Part shown: positions 1-8,126 of the stretch, piece after piece
Layout: the number at the start of each line of letters is the position of its first letter
Numbering within the stretch: position 1 is the stretch's first letter
Source: Acidobacteriota bacterium
Lineage (GTDB): Bacteria; Acidobacteriota; Terriglobia; Terriglobales; Acidobacteriaceae
Assembly: GCA_021793595.1 (NCBI GenBank)
Contig: JAJYSL010000061.1
Span: 1-20,875, forward strand
Length of the DNA stretch: 20,875 bases
Reading direction: 5' to 3'
Notes under the pieces: generated by a model
Told to the model about the DNA's origin: nothing
The model's database searches: none
What the model saw: the letters and a program-made list of their open reading frames with translations, nothing else
Translations under genes and position numbers: made by a program

Positions 1-14
1 GAGGATTGCCGCCG

Positions 15-2096
15 ATGGAGTTCCGGATTGCAGACACATTTACGGACAGCCTGGCCCGCCTGACCGGCGAGGAGCAGAAGGCCGCCAAGACGGCCACGTT
101 TGACCTGCAAGTGAATCCGGCCAATCCTGGACTGCAACTGCACAAGCTGGACAAAGCGAAGGACCACAACTTCTGGTCGATCCGCGTGAGCCGTGATCTG
201 CGCATGATCGTGCATCGCACCGGCACCAGCCTGCTGCTCTGCTACGTTGCCCACCACGATGATGCTTATCAATGGGCAGAGCGGCGAAGGCTGGAGACAC
301 ACCCGAAGACCGGCGCGGCGCAATTGGTCGAGGTGCGGGAACTTGTCCAGGAGATCACGGTTCCCAAGTACGTTGAGGTTGAGCAGCCAGTCACCAAGCC
401 GCGCGTCTTCAAGCTGATCTCCGAAGGAACTTTTCTGTCGTATGGCGTGCCGCCGGAGTGGATTCCAGAGGTGATGGACGCGACCGAGGACACACTGCTC
501 GAGATTGCAGGCCATCTGCCAAGCGAAGCCGCCGAGGCGCTGCTGAATCTGGCGACCGGCATACGACCTCCGTTGGCTGAGGTTGCGCCCGCAGGTGGCG
601 ATCCCTTCGAGCACCCGGACGCGCTGCGCCGCTTCCGCGTGATGAAGAACGTCGAAGAGCTGGCGTTGGCGCTCGACTACCCGTGGGAGCGCTGGGCAGT
701 GTTTCTGCATCCCGCGCAGCGCAAGCTGGTGGAGAAGAACTTCAACGGCCCGGCGCGTGTGGCAGGCACGGCGGGGACAGGCAAGACCATCGTAGCGTTG
801 CACCGCGCCGCGCACCTGGCGCGCTCGAATCCGCAGGCGCGTGTGTTGCTGACAACATTCTCTGAGCCGCTGGCAAACGCGCTTCGCGCGAAGTTGCGCC
901 TGCTGCTACACAGCGAGCCGCGACTCGGCGAGCGGATCGAAGTCTACTCGATGGATGCGATTGGGCGGCGGCTTTATGAGTTGAATCTTGGGAAGCTGCG
1001 TATCGCGTCGAGCGCCGTGGTGCGTGAGTTGATGGAACAGGCTTCCCAGGCGGTGGGCGGGCACAAGTTTTCGCTGCGATTCCTTACCACGGAATGGGCG
1101 CAGGTGGTCGATGGCTGGCAGTTGGAGAGTTGGGAAGACTACAGGGACATTGTTCGGCTTGGGCGGAAGACGCGCCTGAAGGAGCCCCAACGGCAACTGC
1201 TGTGGTCGATCTTCGAGAAGGTTCGCTCTGGATTGCGGGAGCAGGGATTGTTGACGACTTCAGGAATGTTCAACGTGCTCGCCCAGCACTATGCCGCAGG
1301 CGCATCCGCACCGTTCGACTTCGCAGTCGTCGATGAGGCGCAGGACATCAGCATCGCGCAGGTTCGGTTCCTTGCCGCCATCGGTGCGGGACGGTCCAAT
1401 GGCCTCTTCTTTGGTGGCGATCTTGGCCAGCGCATCTTCCAGCAGCCGTTCTCATGGAAGACTGCGGGAGTGGATGTGCGCGGTCGATCCACGAGCCTCA
1501 AGATCAATTACCGGACATCGCACCAGATTCGCTCGCAAGCGGATCGCCTGCTGGAGCCGCAGATCGCGGATGTTGACGGAAACCTTGAGGAGCGCAGGGG
1601 GACGGTCTCACTCTTCAATGGGCCGCAGCCGGACATCAAAGCTTATCCGTCTACGGATGAGGAGAGCAAAGCAGTTGGTGACTGGTTGACCCACCTGCTC
1701 AAGAATGGAATGCAACCGCACGAAATCGCGCTCTTCGTCCGCTCCTCCGCCCAGCTTGACCGCGCCAAGGCCGCAGCCCAACGGGCAGAGATGAAGTACA
1801 AAATTCTCGACGAGCATGTTGAGACGACTTCCGGCTATCTGTCCGTAAGTACGATGCACTTGGCAAAGGGACTGGAGTTTCGGGCGGTGGGCGTGATGGC
1901 GTGTGATGACGAGGTGATTCCGCTTCAGGAACGAATCGAGACTGTCACGGACGAATCTGATCTTGAAGATGTCTATAACACCGAACGGCACCTGCTTTAC
2001 GTCGCCTGCACCCGCGCCCGTGACCATTTGCTTGTGACCAGTGCCGAACCTGCGTCAGAGTTCCTCGATGACATGCTTGCCCGTTCCAGTCCTTGA
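15..2096 (+). CDS. RelE/ParE-like domain fused to a UvrD/Rep-type superfamily I helicase
   Basis: Predicted ATP-dependent DNA helicase/translocase of 693 residues. Residues 1-95 resemble a RelE/ParE toxin fold: a helical start, an NP..PGLQLHKL stretch, SIRVSRDLRMIV, and an HHDDAYQWAERR end. Residues about 100-190 form a linker domain with a GVPPEW..V and LPSEAAEALL pattern. The helicase core follows: Walker A GTAGTGKT (251-258), Walker B VVDEAQD (438-444), a GGDLGQRIFQ motif III, a NYRTSHQIR motif IV, STMHLAKGLEF motif V and YVACTRARDHL motif VI (from 662). The large 1B/2B insertions of UvrD are not evident, so it is a compact form. ATG at 15 is chosen because GAGGA at 1-5 lies 9 nt upstream. 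An in-frame TTG at 6 abuts that Shine-Dalgarno sequence and is unlikely. The start is close to the window edge, so upstream context is unseen. It is probably a DNA-repair or defence-type helicase. Whether the RelE-like part cuts RNA is unknown. Confidence 0.9.
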   Translation: MEFRIADTFTDSLARLTGEEQKAAKTATFDLQVNPANPGLQLHKLDKAKDHNFWSIRVSRDLRMIVHRTGTSLLLCYVAHHDDAYQWAERRRLETHPKTGAAQLVEVRELVQEITVPKYVEVEQPVTKPRVFKLISEGTFLSYGVPPEWIPEVMDATEDTLLEIAGHLPSEAAEALLNLATGIRPPLAEVAPAGGDPFEHPDALRRFRVMKNVEELALALDYPWERWAVFLHPAQRKLVEKNFNGPARVAGTAGTGKTIVALHRAAHLARSNPQARVLLTTFSEPLANALRAKLRLLLHSEPRLGERIEVYSMDAIGRRLYELNLGKLRIASSAVVRELMEQASQAVGGHKFSLRFLTTEWAQVVDGWQLESWEDYRDIVRLGRKTRLKEPQRQLLWSIFEKVRSGLREQGLLTTSGMFNVLAQHYAAGASAPFDFAVVDEAQDISIAQVRFLAAIGAGRSNGLFFGGDLGQRIFQQPFSWKTAGVDVRGRSTSLKINYRTSHQIRSQADRLLEPQIADVDGNLEERRGTVSLFNGPQPDIKAYPSTDEESKAVGDWLTHLLKNGMQPHEIALFVRSSAQLDRAKAAAQRAEMKYKILDEHVETTSGYLSVSTMHLAKGLEFRAVGVMACDDEVIPLQERIETVTDESDLEDVYNTERHLLYVACTRARDHLLVTSAEPASEFLDDMLARSSP

Positions 2097-3167
2097 TTGC
2101 CCATTGAAGAATCAGTTACCAGCGAGACCCGAGGTACGCGACACACCGTTTGGGCGTTGTCACACCTCAGCGAAACGCTATCGCTGTCCTCGTCCATGAT
2201 CGACGGTCCGCGTAGTGCGGATCTCAACAGTTCTCCTCATGCTTTTCAGTATCCTTTGCCGGGCTTCCACGAATGTTTGAGCCGCACGGGCATGCTCTTC
2301 ACATAACTTAAGCAGACATTTCTGGATTGGAAGAACGGCCTGAGATCTAAGAGGCGCACTGCATTGATCGATCTCCTGCGTCTCCTGATATACGAAATTC
2401 TCTGCGCAACCGAAGGCATCAAACAGATTCCGAAACGTGCGAGAATACGGCGTCCCATTCGTTGTTTTTACAGAAAGGGTCCTGTTGACGGTACTGCGCG
2501 CACAGGAGAAAAAAAACCTCTCTGCGAAAGGTCCCTCTCAGCGTGCCGGAAATCCGGCATTTGCTCGCTTTCGCGCTGCGCGGCGGCTGGCACAGCCTGG
2601 AACATCTTCTCGACTGGTCTGAGTGGCGAAGACGACATCAATTCCTCGCTCAGTTCTTCCACTACCGAAAACAACAACTTCTGCTCTTTGCCCAGCAGTT
2701 ACAACTGTAGTACTAGCCTCCTTCGGGATATCCCCTGGAGGAAGCCTGAGAATGAGAGTCTCTCTCGCGTGCTTCTGGCCGTGGTCAGAGCAACAATCCT
2801 CGGTGCCTCGAGGCTTCCCAGTCAGACTTGTATGCGGGTTCAGCCGCCCAATGCGAACAACGACCTTGGCCAGAGGGTATCCACGAATACTTTAGCTCCA
2901 TCGAGCACATTTTCATGTATCTTGGTGAGCCGGAGGATCATCAGCGACTTGTACCAACCTCCCAAGCTTAAAACTCAAATCAAATGTGCGAAAAATATCG
3001 TACGTTATCCGAACTCCTGACCTCTACCGTGTCAAAGTCCCGCTTTGAGATAACCCCTGTCTTTACAAGGCCCTGGTCGCTCCTGTAGGCCCAGTAAGCT
3101 CCCCTGGAACATGTTATTGTTCCCAGAAATTGGCTTTTTTGTTCCCACGTATTCGGAGGCAGAGACG
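2097..3167. other. 1.07-kb stretch without a convincing intact gene
   Basis: No recognisable protein family, tRNA or rRNA is seen between the helicase stop and the end of the DeoR-type gene. The plus strand has an open frame of 218 codons (2364-3020, TTG start), but its translation is rich in Ser, Cys and Asn, has no domain pattern and lacks a Shine-Dalgarno sequence. The minus strand has consecutive open but startless frames (separate entry). A small perfect inverted repeat, TGCCGGA-AA-TCCGGCA, lies at 2544-2559. The region separates the helicase from the glycan locus and could be a junction or a decayed gene. Confidence 0.5.
2178..2941 (-). pseudogene. Possible decayed coding region, family unknown
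   Basis: Reading the minus strand downstream from an ATG at 2941, three frames follow each other. First is a short start segment (MILRLTKIHENVLDGAKV...). Next is a frame open for about 117 codons from 2891 to 2541, then another open for about 119 codons from 2537 to 2178. Neither long frame has an ATG of its own near its beginning, and frame changes near 2870 and 2540 would be needed to join them. The second join is close to an eight-base A run (T run on the minus strand) at 2509-2516. Stretches such as LRLPPGDIPKEAS and CLLKLCEEHARAAQTFVEARQRIL look protein-like, but no family is recognised. The alternative is that all of this is chance, helped by the codon-aligned open frame on the plus strand. 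Confidence 0.2.
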
Positions 3168-3171
3168 TCAT
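2980..3171 (-). CDS. Small hypothetical ORF overlapping the deoR-type stop codon
   Basis: A 63-codon frame whose ATG overlaps the TGA of the upstream repressor gene as ATGA, an arrangement typical of translational coupling. The product has no signal peptide, membrane segment or known motif, and its composition is unremarkable. The overlap is the only support. It may equally be a chance frame in the gene-poor stretch downstream of the repressor. Confidence 0.2.
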   Translation of the reverse strand: MTSLPPNTWEQKSQFLGTITCSRGAYWAYRSDQGLVKTGVISKRDFDTVEVRSSDNVRYFSHI

Positions 3172-3959
3172 GCCCGGAGCACTTGAATGCCTAACGCCTG
3201 AAATGGAGCGATCATCTCATCGCTCGCCCCGAAATCAGTGATGAGCATATCGATCTCTGGTGCAGGGAGGAGCAACCACTTTGCCGTGACCCCGATTTTG
3301 CTATGGTCGGCAACTACGATTTTCTTTTTCGAATGCTTTGCCATCGCCCTAAGAAATTCGGCCTCTTGCGAGTAAAGGCTCGTCAATCCTTGCGTGGCAT
3401 GTATCCCTCTCACTCCAATAAACATGATGTCTGCAAAGAGCATTTGAGCTGCATTATTTGTAAGCGGGCCGACAAGCGAGAACCAGCTTCCACGAAGCGA
3501 TCCACCAGTGACGACCACTTCGATATCTTTTCGCGTACTGAGCTCCATGGCGACGTTGACCGTATTGGTAATTACGGTAATCCCTGTATGCAGCCGGAGA
3601 CTGCGTGCCACCTGTGTCGTTGTCGTGCCGCCACCCAAGGCCACTGTTTCGCCATTCTGCACCAACTCCGACGCAGCACGGGCGATTCGGCGCTTTTCTT
3701 CCACAAAGCTGCCAGCCAGATCCTGAAAGGAAACATCATTTCGAAAGGGCTCGTAGAAGAACGGTTCGATAAGAACAGCGCCACCGCGCGTACGACGCAA
3801 AAGAGATTTGCTTTCCAGAACTTGCAGGTCACGGCGGATTGTGGCTACTGAGGCTTGCAGTTCGGCACAGAGTTTATCTATGGATACGGCTCCAGTTGCC
3901 TGGAGGTGATCCAAGATGCGGGCTTGTCGTGCAGCCATATTCCCTGCGTGCTCAGCCAT
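3168..3959 (-). CDS. DeoR/GlpR-family transcriptional regulator
   Basis: Predicted cytoplasmic DNA-binding repressor of 263 residues, the usual family length (about 250-260). The N-terminal helix-turn-helix is clear at residues 11-61: RQARILDHL, VSIDKLCAEL, S.ATIRRDLQVLE and RRTRGGAV. The C-terminal sugar-phosphate-sensing domain contains GGGTTTTQVARSL, ITNTVNVAMEL, VVTGGSLR, MFIGVRGI and VVADHSK. DeoR-family members usually release DNA on binding a phosphorylated sugar. The frame opens further upstream (GTG 4034, ATG 4016), but a promoter (TTGATC-17 bp-TACAAT) sits at 3996-4024, predicting a transcript start near 3989. ATG 3959 is therefore preferred, and ATG 3938 is the alternative. Neither has a strong Shine-Dalgarno sequence. 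It is divergent from the TonB receptor gene, so it is the likely local regulator of the glycan locus. Confidence 0.9.
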   Translation of the reverse strand: MAEHAGNMAARQARILDHLQATGAVSIDKLCAELQASVATIRRDLQVLESKSLLRRTRGGAVLIEPFFYEPFRNDVSFQDLAGSFVEEKRRIARAASELVQNGETVALGGGTTTTQVARSLRLHTGITVITNTVNVAMELSTRKDIEVVVTGGSLRGSWFSLVGPLTNNAAQMLFADIMFIGVRGIHATQGLTSLYSQEAEFLRAMAKHSKKKIVVADHSKIGVTAKWLLLPAPEIDMLITDFGASDEMIAPFQALGIQVLRA

Positions 3960-3995
3960 GCAGATGAGAATAACCGAGAAATCGTCCCGTGCAAA

Positions 3996-4024
3996 ATTGT
4001 ACCCCACGTGAACCATGTGATCAA
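3996..4024 (-). promoter_or_regulatory. Predicted promoter of the DeoR-family gene
   Basis: On the minus strand a -35 TTGATC (4024-4019) is followed after exactly 17 bp by a -10 TACAAT (4001-3996), five of six matches to TATAAT. The predicted start near 3989 leaves a leader of about 30 nt before ATG 3959. This rules out the two upstream in-frame starts as the main initiation codons. Confidence 0.55.
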
Positions 4025-4073
4025 ACGCGATCACGATCTTCAGTGAGAGACTAACACAAATAGAATCAATCGC

Positions 4074-4097
4074 TTAGATCATCCGCGGATTTAGATC
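4074..4097. promoter_or_regulatory. Palindrome ATCCGCGGAT flanked by TTAGATC direct repeats
   Basis: The divergent region holds a perfect 10-bp palindrome, ATCCGCGGAT, at 4081-4090. It is bordered immediately on both sides by the direct repeat TTAGATC (4074-4080 and 4091-4097). It lies about 50 bp upstream of the repressor -35 box and about 90 bp upstream of the receptor -35 box. It is a candidate regulator-binding site, with no match to a named operator. Confidence 0.3.
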
Positions 4098-4143
4098 CTT
4101 TTCTTGCTTTGGATTCTCTGATGATTGTTAAGCTCATTGAAGT

Positions 4144-4202
4144 GAGTGAAAATCGATATTTACAATGTCAACTGTGATTTATATGTTGACATTCCTTCAC
4201 TC
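4144..4202. promoter_or_regulatory. Nested inverted repeats, probable operator at the receptor promoter
   Basis: A perfect inverted repeat AATGTCAAC (4164-4172) / GTTGACATT (4185-4193) with a 12-bp spacer lies inside a second inverted pair GAGTGAA (4144-4150) / TTCACTC (4196-4202). The right inner arm contains the TTGACA -35 box of the receptor promoter. A protein bound here would therefore block RNA polymerase. The adjacent DeoR-family protein is the obvious candidate ligand, by inference from position. Confidence 0.5.
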
Positions 4203-4214
4203 GAAAAATACTAT
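4186..4214 (+). promoter_or_regulatory. Predicted sigma70-type promoter of the TonB-dependent receptor gene
   Basis: A consensus -35 TTGACA (4186-4191) is followed by a 17-bp spacer and a -10 TACTAT (4209-4214, four of six matches). Transcription should start near 4221 and give a leader of about 325 nt before ATG 4546. Apart from weak short frames, no gene or recognisable riboswitch is seen in that leader. Together with the repressor promoter this accounts for the gene-free stretch 3960-4545. Confidence 0.55.
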
Positions 4215-4545
4215 TCACACATCCGTGAGTGGAGAAAGTCTTTTGCGCCGTAGTTCTTCAGCGCGATGCGAACGTCGGCATGTTGAGCAAAACTGTTGGT
4301 GGCGTTATCGGCCAGGGCAGCGTATGCACAATTCGGATGGCGTGATCCGAGAGATTGAACGAGCGGAGAGAGGGTTGTGAGTACGAAAGTGGATACTACG
4401 GCGACAAACCTGACTGTGGCGAATGGAGAGGGATGCTATAGGTTCCGTGGCGTGCGGCCAGTCACTTTCTTTTCTTTAGGTGGCTGCGGCTCTTCGGTGC
4501 TTTGGACAGCGTAAGGGGAACGCGATCGTTATACCGGGGGATGAT

Positions 4546-7500
4546 ATGGGGGCCAAAATGCTTTATGCGGAAAATAATTCAATGTTCACGAGGCTGGTAA
4601 TTATTGTATGCGTCGCGTTCTGTCTCGCGGCGAACTTATCTGCGCAAACTACAGCTGGTGTAATGACCGGAGTGATCACGGATTCGACGGGAGCGGTGCT
4701 ACCTGGTGTACAAGTAACCGCGACCAATACGTCAACGTCGGAATCCAGAACGGCCATCACGGACGGCAAAGGGTATTACATCATCCTGCAAGTACCGCCA
4801 GGTGTTTACAACATTTCGGTGGCTAAAGGCGGCTTTGCAACTGAGAAGCAGTCGAACGTGGGAATGGAAGTCAACCAGAGTCTGACGCTTAATTTTAAGC
4901 TGCCCATATCCGCGACGACGCAGACCGTCACGGTCACGGAAGCCCCACCGGCACTGAACACGACTTCTTCCACCTTGAGCACAGTGGTAAATCACCAGAC
5001 AACCGTAGACCTGCCGCTGAATGGACGAGAGTTCACCCAGCTCGCGCTGTTGACGCCGGGAGCGGCGCCAGTCGAAAACCTTCTGCAAGGCATATTGACG
5101 GTACCACTCGGCGCGGGTGGCATCAGCCCGTCTGTCAATGGACAGAAAGGCGATCAAAATAACTTCACCATGGATGGCACGCTCAATAATTCACTCTACA
5201 CAAATGTGTGGGCCATTGCACCGCCTCCCGATGCCATTCAAGAATTCAACGTTCAGTCGCACATTACGGACGCCCAGTTCGCCGTCTCTTCGGGAGCGAA
5301 CATCAATGTCGTCACCCGGTCTGGGACCAATGACTTCCACGGGGCGTTGTGGGAGTTTGTCAGAAACGACGCATTGGATGCGCAGACGTTCCCTGAGACG
5401 CAGCGCCTCCCCTACACGCAAAACCAATATGGTTTTTACCTGGGAGGTCCAGTCACAATACCGCGACTATTTCATGGCAAGAACAACACATGGTTTTCCG
5501 GCTATTGGGAAGGGTTTCGATCCTATCTGAGCCAAACCCAGTTGGCCAGTATCTTGACCCCCGCCATGATACGGGGAGATTTCTCGGGCGTGCTGGGGCC
5601 TCAAGTAGGAACGGACAGCCTGGGTAGACCGGAATACGCGAACGAAATCTATGATCCGCTCACCAGCCGGCCAGACCCCCAAAATCCTGGCGCGTTTCTT
5701 CGCGATCCTTTTCCGGGTAACATCATCCCCGCCAATCGCCTCAATCCATCCACGCTAGGAGTGATTCAGAAGTATTATAACTTAACGCCCAATCTGAATG
5801 TCGCCGAGGGGGTCCTTCCTAATTACCAGTTTACAGCTCAAACCAGCACGTTGAGCGATGTTTTTGGCGTACGGATGGACCATAAATTCTCAAACAACGA
5901 CACTGTGTTTCTACGTCTCAACCGATCGAATGCGCATGCACTTTACCCCGAAGCGCTTCCCGGATACAGCTACGTGCTTTCCAATTTCGCCAACCAGGCC
6001 GCAGTCGGCTATACGCACCTTTTTGATCCCAACACTATACTGCAGCTTCATTATGGATATACATATGCCAACCCCGTAGATGGGGACCAACCTGCAGGGA
6101 GCGCTTTTGCGGATTCAATCAATTTCTCGCTTGCTCAGCCCCCCCAGTACGGAGTCGAATTGGGGCCGGCAGTCAGTTTAAGTAACGGCTATAGCGGCGT
6201 AAACCAAATATACAATCCTCTTGGCCCTACAGAAGGGCATGACTATCATCTTGACTTTTCGAAAACAATTGGCGGTCACACGATCAGCGCGGGAGGAATG
6301 TTTTATCACATTTACAATTTTGAAGCCGAGGTCCAAGCCTCTACGAACTTCACTCAAAATGCAACCGCACAGGATGCGGTCGCGGGACCAACAGGGTTTG
6401 GTCCCGCCAGTTTTCTACTCGGAACCCTGGACAGTTACTCAGGGTGGTTCGGCCGTACGGGCATAAATCTAACCACAAATTGGTATGGAATTTATGCGCA
6501 GGACCAATGGCAAGCGACTAAACGGTTGGTGATCACCGCCGGTCTGAGGTGGGACTATGTGACCCCGCCAAACTTCCATACGATTTTCACGGCACTCGAT
6601 GCTCTCACGGGAAAGCTTGTCATCACGGGGGCCGTTCCTCCCCATGTTCCCGTCGCAACCGGGAGATCTACATACTATGTGCCCCGATACAATGGATTCG
6701 AGCCCCGTTTTGGAATAACCTTCCAAGCGGCGAACCGGACAGTGCTTCATTCGGCTTTTGCGATTCTCGACGATCATAACAATACCTTGGTCCAGGAAGG
6801 TGAAAATGTGGGGACCTCCTGGCCTTATGCTGCTACCCCCTTTCTGACCAGCCTCGATTTAGGGATACCACAGATGTACCTAAATAATTTGCCGGCGGCT
6901 GCGACATTCTATGGCCCACAGACGCCGCCAGTTCCAGGTCAATGGAGCGGCAACCCGAATAACAAGATTCCGTACGCTATTGAATACAACGCTGGAATCC
7001 AGCAACAACTGTCGCAGTCGCTCTCGATGAAGCTCGATTATGTGGGATCACAGAGCCGACACCAATACATTGCGCCGCTGGCGAATACGCCAATGGTTCC
7101 GGGTCCTGGCCCCATACAGAGTAGAGCGCCCCAGCCTTTATATAGTCCGGTCTTCTATTCCTGGAATGAAGGGCCAGGAAATTACAATGCGTTGCAGGCA
7201 TTCGTACAGAAATCGCTCTCATCTGGGCTGCTTTTCATGGCCTCTTATACCTATTCGAAATCTATGGACATAAACTCCGATCCTTACACCAACTCTATAC
7301 CGAACTTTTACGATATGGCCTCGAACTATGGTCCATCGAATTATAGCTTGAAGCACATGTTTGTCTTGAGCACCGTGTATGCTCTTCCGATTGGAAGAGG
7401 TAAGACCTTCTTGTCGAACCCCAATAGGGTCATCCAGGCGGTCGCTGGCAACTGGAATATTGGGGGAATTGTGAGTCTGCACTCGGGGCAACCATTCAAT

Positions 7501-7890
7501 GCGTTGGCGGGCGCCGACGTTGCCAATGTAGGGACAGGATTCACGCAACACGCGCAACGGACAGGCGCGAATCCGTATGCCTCGAAGCAGAGCTATACAA
7601 ATTGGCTCAACCCGGCCGCATTTACCTCGCCGGCGCCATATACGTTCGGGAACGAGAGCAGGAACGATTTGACGGGGCCTTCATATCGAGATGTGGACGT
7701 CAATGCATACAAGGATTTTCCTATCGGAAATCGGGCGACCCTTCAGTTCCGGTCGGAATTCTTTAATGTCCTCAATAGTACGAACTACGCCAAGCCGGTC
7801 AACAATATTCAGAGTTCCGCGTTTGGACAAATAGTCGGCGCCGCGGGCCCTGGAAGGCAAATCCAGTTCGCGGCCAAACTAGTGTTCTAG
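4546..7890 (+). CDS. Oar-like TonB-dependent receptor with carboxypeptidase-regulatory-like N-terminal domain
   Basis: Outer-membrane receptor of about 1,114 residues, probably importing an oligosaccharide with TonB/ExbB energy. The signal peptide has a hydrophobic core MFTRLVIIVCVAFCLAANLSA, with cleavage probably before QTT. Next comes a CarboxypepD_reg/CnaB-like beta-sandwich (GVITDSTGAVLPGVQVTATN through VPPGVYNISVAKGGF), about residues 40-115. A plug domain follows (STVVNHQTTVDLPLNGREF, then SVNGQKGDQNNFTMDG and NVVTRSGTNDFHG), and then a long barrel ending in the aromatic KLVF typical of outer-membrane proteins. The frame extends to GTG 4480. ATG 4546 is preferred because GGGGGA lies just upstream, and ATG 4558 or 4582 are possible. 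Length and architecture match the large Acidobacteriota receptor family. It is transcribed divergently from the DeoR-type gene. Confidence 0.93.
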   Translation: MGAKMLYAENNSMFTRLVIIVCVAFCLAANLSAQTTAGVMTGVITDSTGAVLPGVQVTATNTSTSESRTAITDGKGYYIILQVPPGVYNISVAKGGFATEKQSNVGMEVNQSLTLNFKLPISATTQTVTVTEAPPALNTTSSTLSTVVNHQTTVDLPLNGREFTQLALLTPGAAPVENLLQGILTVPLGAGGISPSVNGQKGDQNNFTMDGTLNNSLYTNVWAIAPPPDAIQEFNVQSHITDAQFAVSSGANINVVTRSGTNDFHGALWEFVRNDALDAQTFPETQRLPYTQNQYGFYLGGPVTIPRLFHGKNNTWFSGYWEGFRSYLSQTQLASILTPAMIRGDFSGVLGPQVGTDSLGRPEYANEIYDPLTSRPDPQNPGAFLRDPFPGNIIPANRLNPSTLGVIQKYYNLTPNLNVAEGVLPNYQFTAQTSTLSDVFGVRMDHKFSNNDTVFLRLNRSNAHALYPEALPGYSYVLSNFANQAAVGYTHLFDPNTILQLHYGYTYANPVDGDQPAGSAFADSINFSLAQPPQYGVELGPAVSLSNGYSGVNQIYNPLGPTEGHDYHLDFSKTIGGHTISAGGMFYHIYNFEAEVQASTNFTQNATAQDAVAGPTGFGPASFLLGTLDSYSGWFGRTGINLTTNWYGIYAQDQWQATKRLVITAGLRWDYVTPPNFHTIFTALDALTGKLVITGAVPPHVPVATGRSTYYVPRYNGFEPRFGITFQAANRTVLHSAFAILDDHNNTLVQEGENVGTSWPYAATPFLTSLDLGIPQMYLNNLPAAATFYGPQTPPVPGQWSGNPNNKIPYAIEYNAGIQQQLSQSLSMKLDYVGSQSRHQYIAPLANTPMVPGPGPIQSRAPQPLYSPVFYSWNEGPGNYNALQAFVQKSLSSGLLFMASYTYSKSMDINSDPYTNSIPNFYDMASNYGPSNYSLKHMFVLSTVYALPIGRGKTFLSNPNRVIQAVAGNWNIGGIVSLHSGQPFNALAGADVANVGTGFTQHAQRTGANPYASKQSYTNWLNPAAFTSPAPYTFGNESRNDLTGPSYRDVDVNAYKDFPIGNRATLQFRSEFFNVLNSTNYAKPVNNIQSSAFGQIVGAAGPGRQIQFAAKLVF

Positions 7891-7905
7891 CAACAACTCT
7901 ACTAA

Positions 7906-7947
7906 GGCCTGATATGAACTGTGGTTACGCTAAGTTCATATCAGGCT
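7906..7947. terminator. 14-bp perfect stem after the receptor gene, no U tract
   Basis: GCCTGATATGAACT (7907-7920) and its exact reverse complement (7933-7946) flank a 12-nt loop, 16 nt after the receptor stop codon. A further G-U pair can form at 7906/7947. The position suits a transcript end or mRNA-stabilising hairpin for the receptor. It lacks a following T run, so it is not a canonical intrinsic terminator and might instead be a protein-binding palindrome or a small repeat. Confidence 0.5.
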
Positions 7948-8126
7948 CCAGTGGTTGCAGCCATTGCTTGCTTAGCGTGAACGACCCTTTAGACCCTGCT
8001 ATGGCTATGATTGAGTCGACTTGACTTGATATGGCGCGTGCAAAGAGCCTGTCTGTAGGAGTCGAATGTGCGAGCAATAACTTTGACCTTACATCATTTG
8101 GGATCATTCTATGGAGATAAATCAGT

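Noticed and set aside
2364..3020. 218-codon plus-strand open frame as a gene
   Set aside because: TTG start with no Shine-Dalgarno sequence, Ser/Cys/Asn-rich product without any domain pattern. It lies in exact codon register opposite a minus-strand open frame, so it may be a shadow. Kept only as a comment on the region.
3303..3851. 182-codon frame on the plus strand
   Set aside because: It is antisense to the clear DeoR-family gene, and its translation (Cys/His/Arg-rich) has no family features.
3960..4034. Upstream starts (GTG 4034, ATG 4016) of the DeoR-family frame
   Set aside because: They lie within or upstream of a well-spaced promoter (TTGATC-17-TACAAT), and the extra residues do not resemble the family N-terminus.
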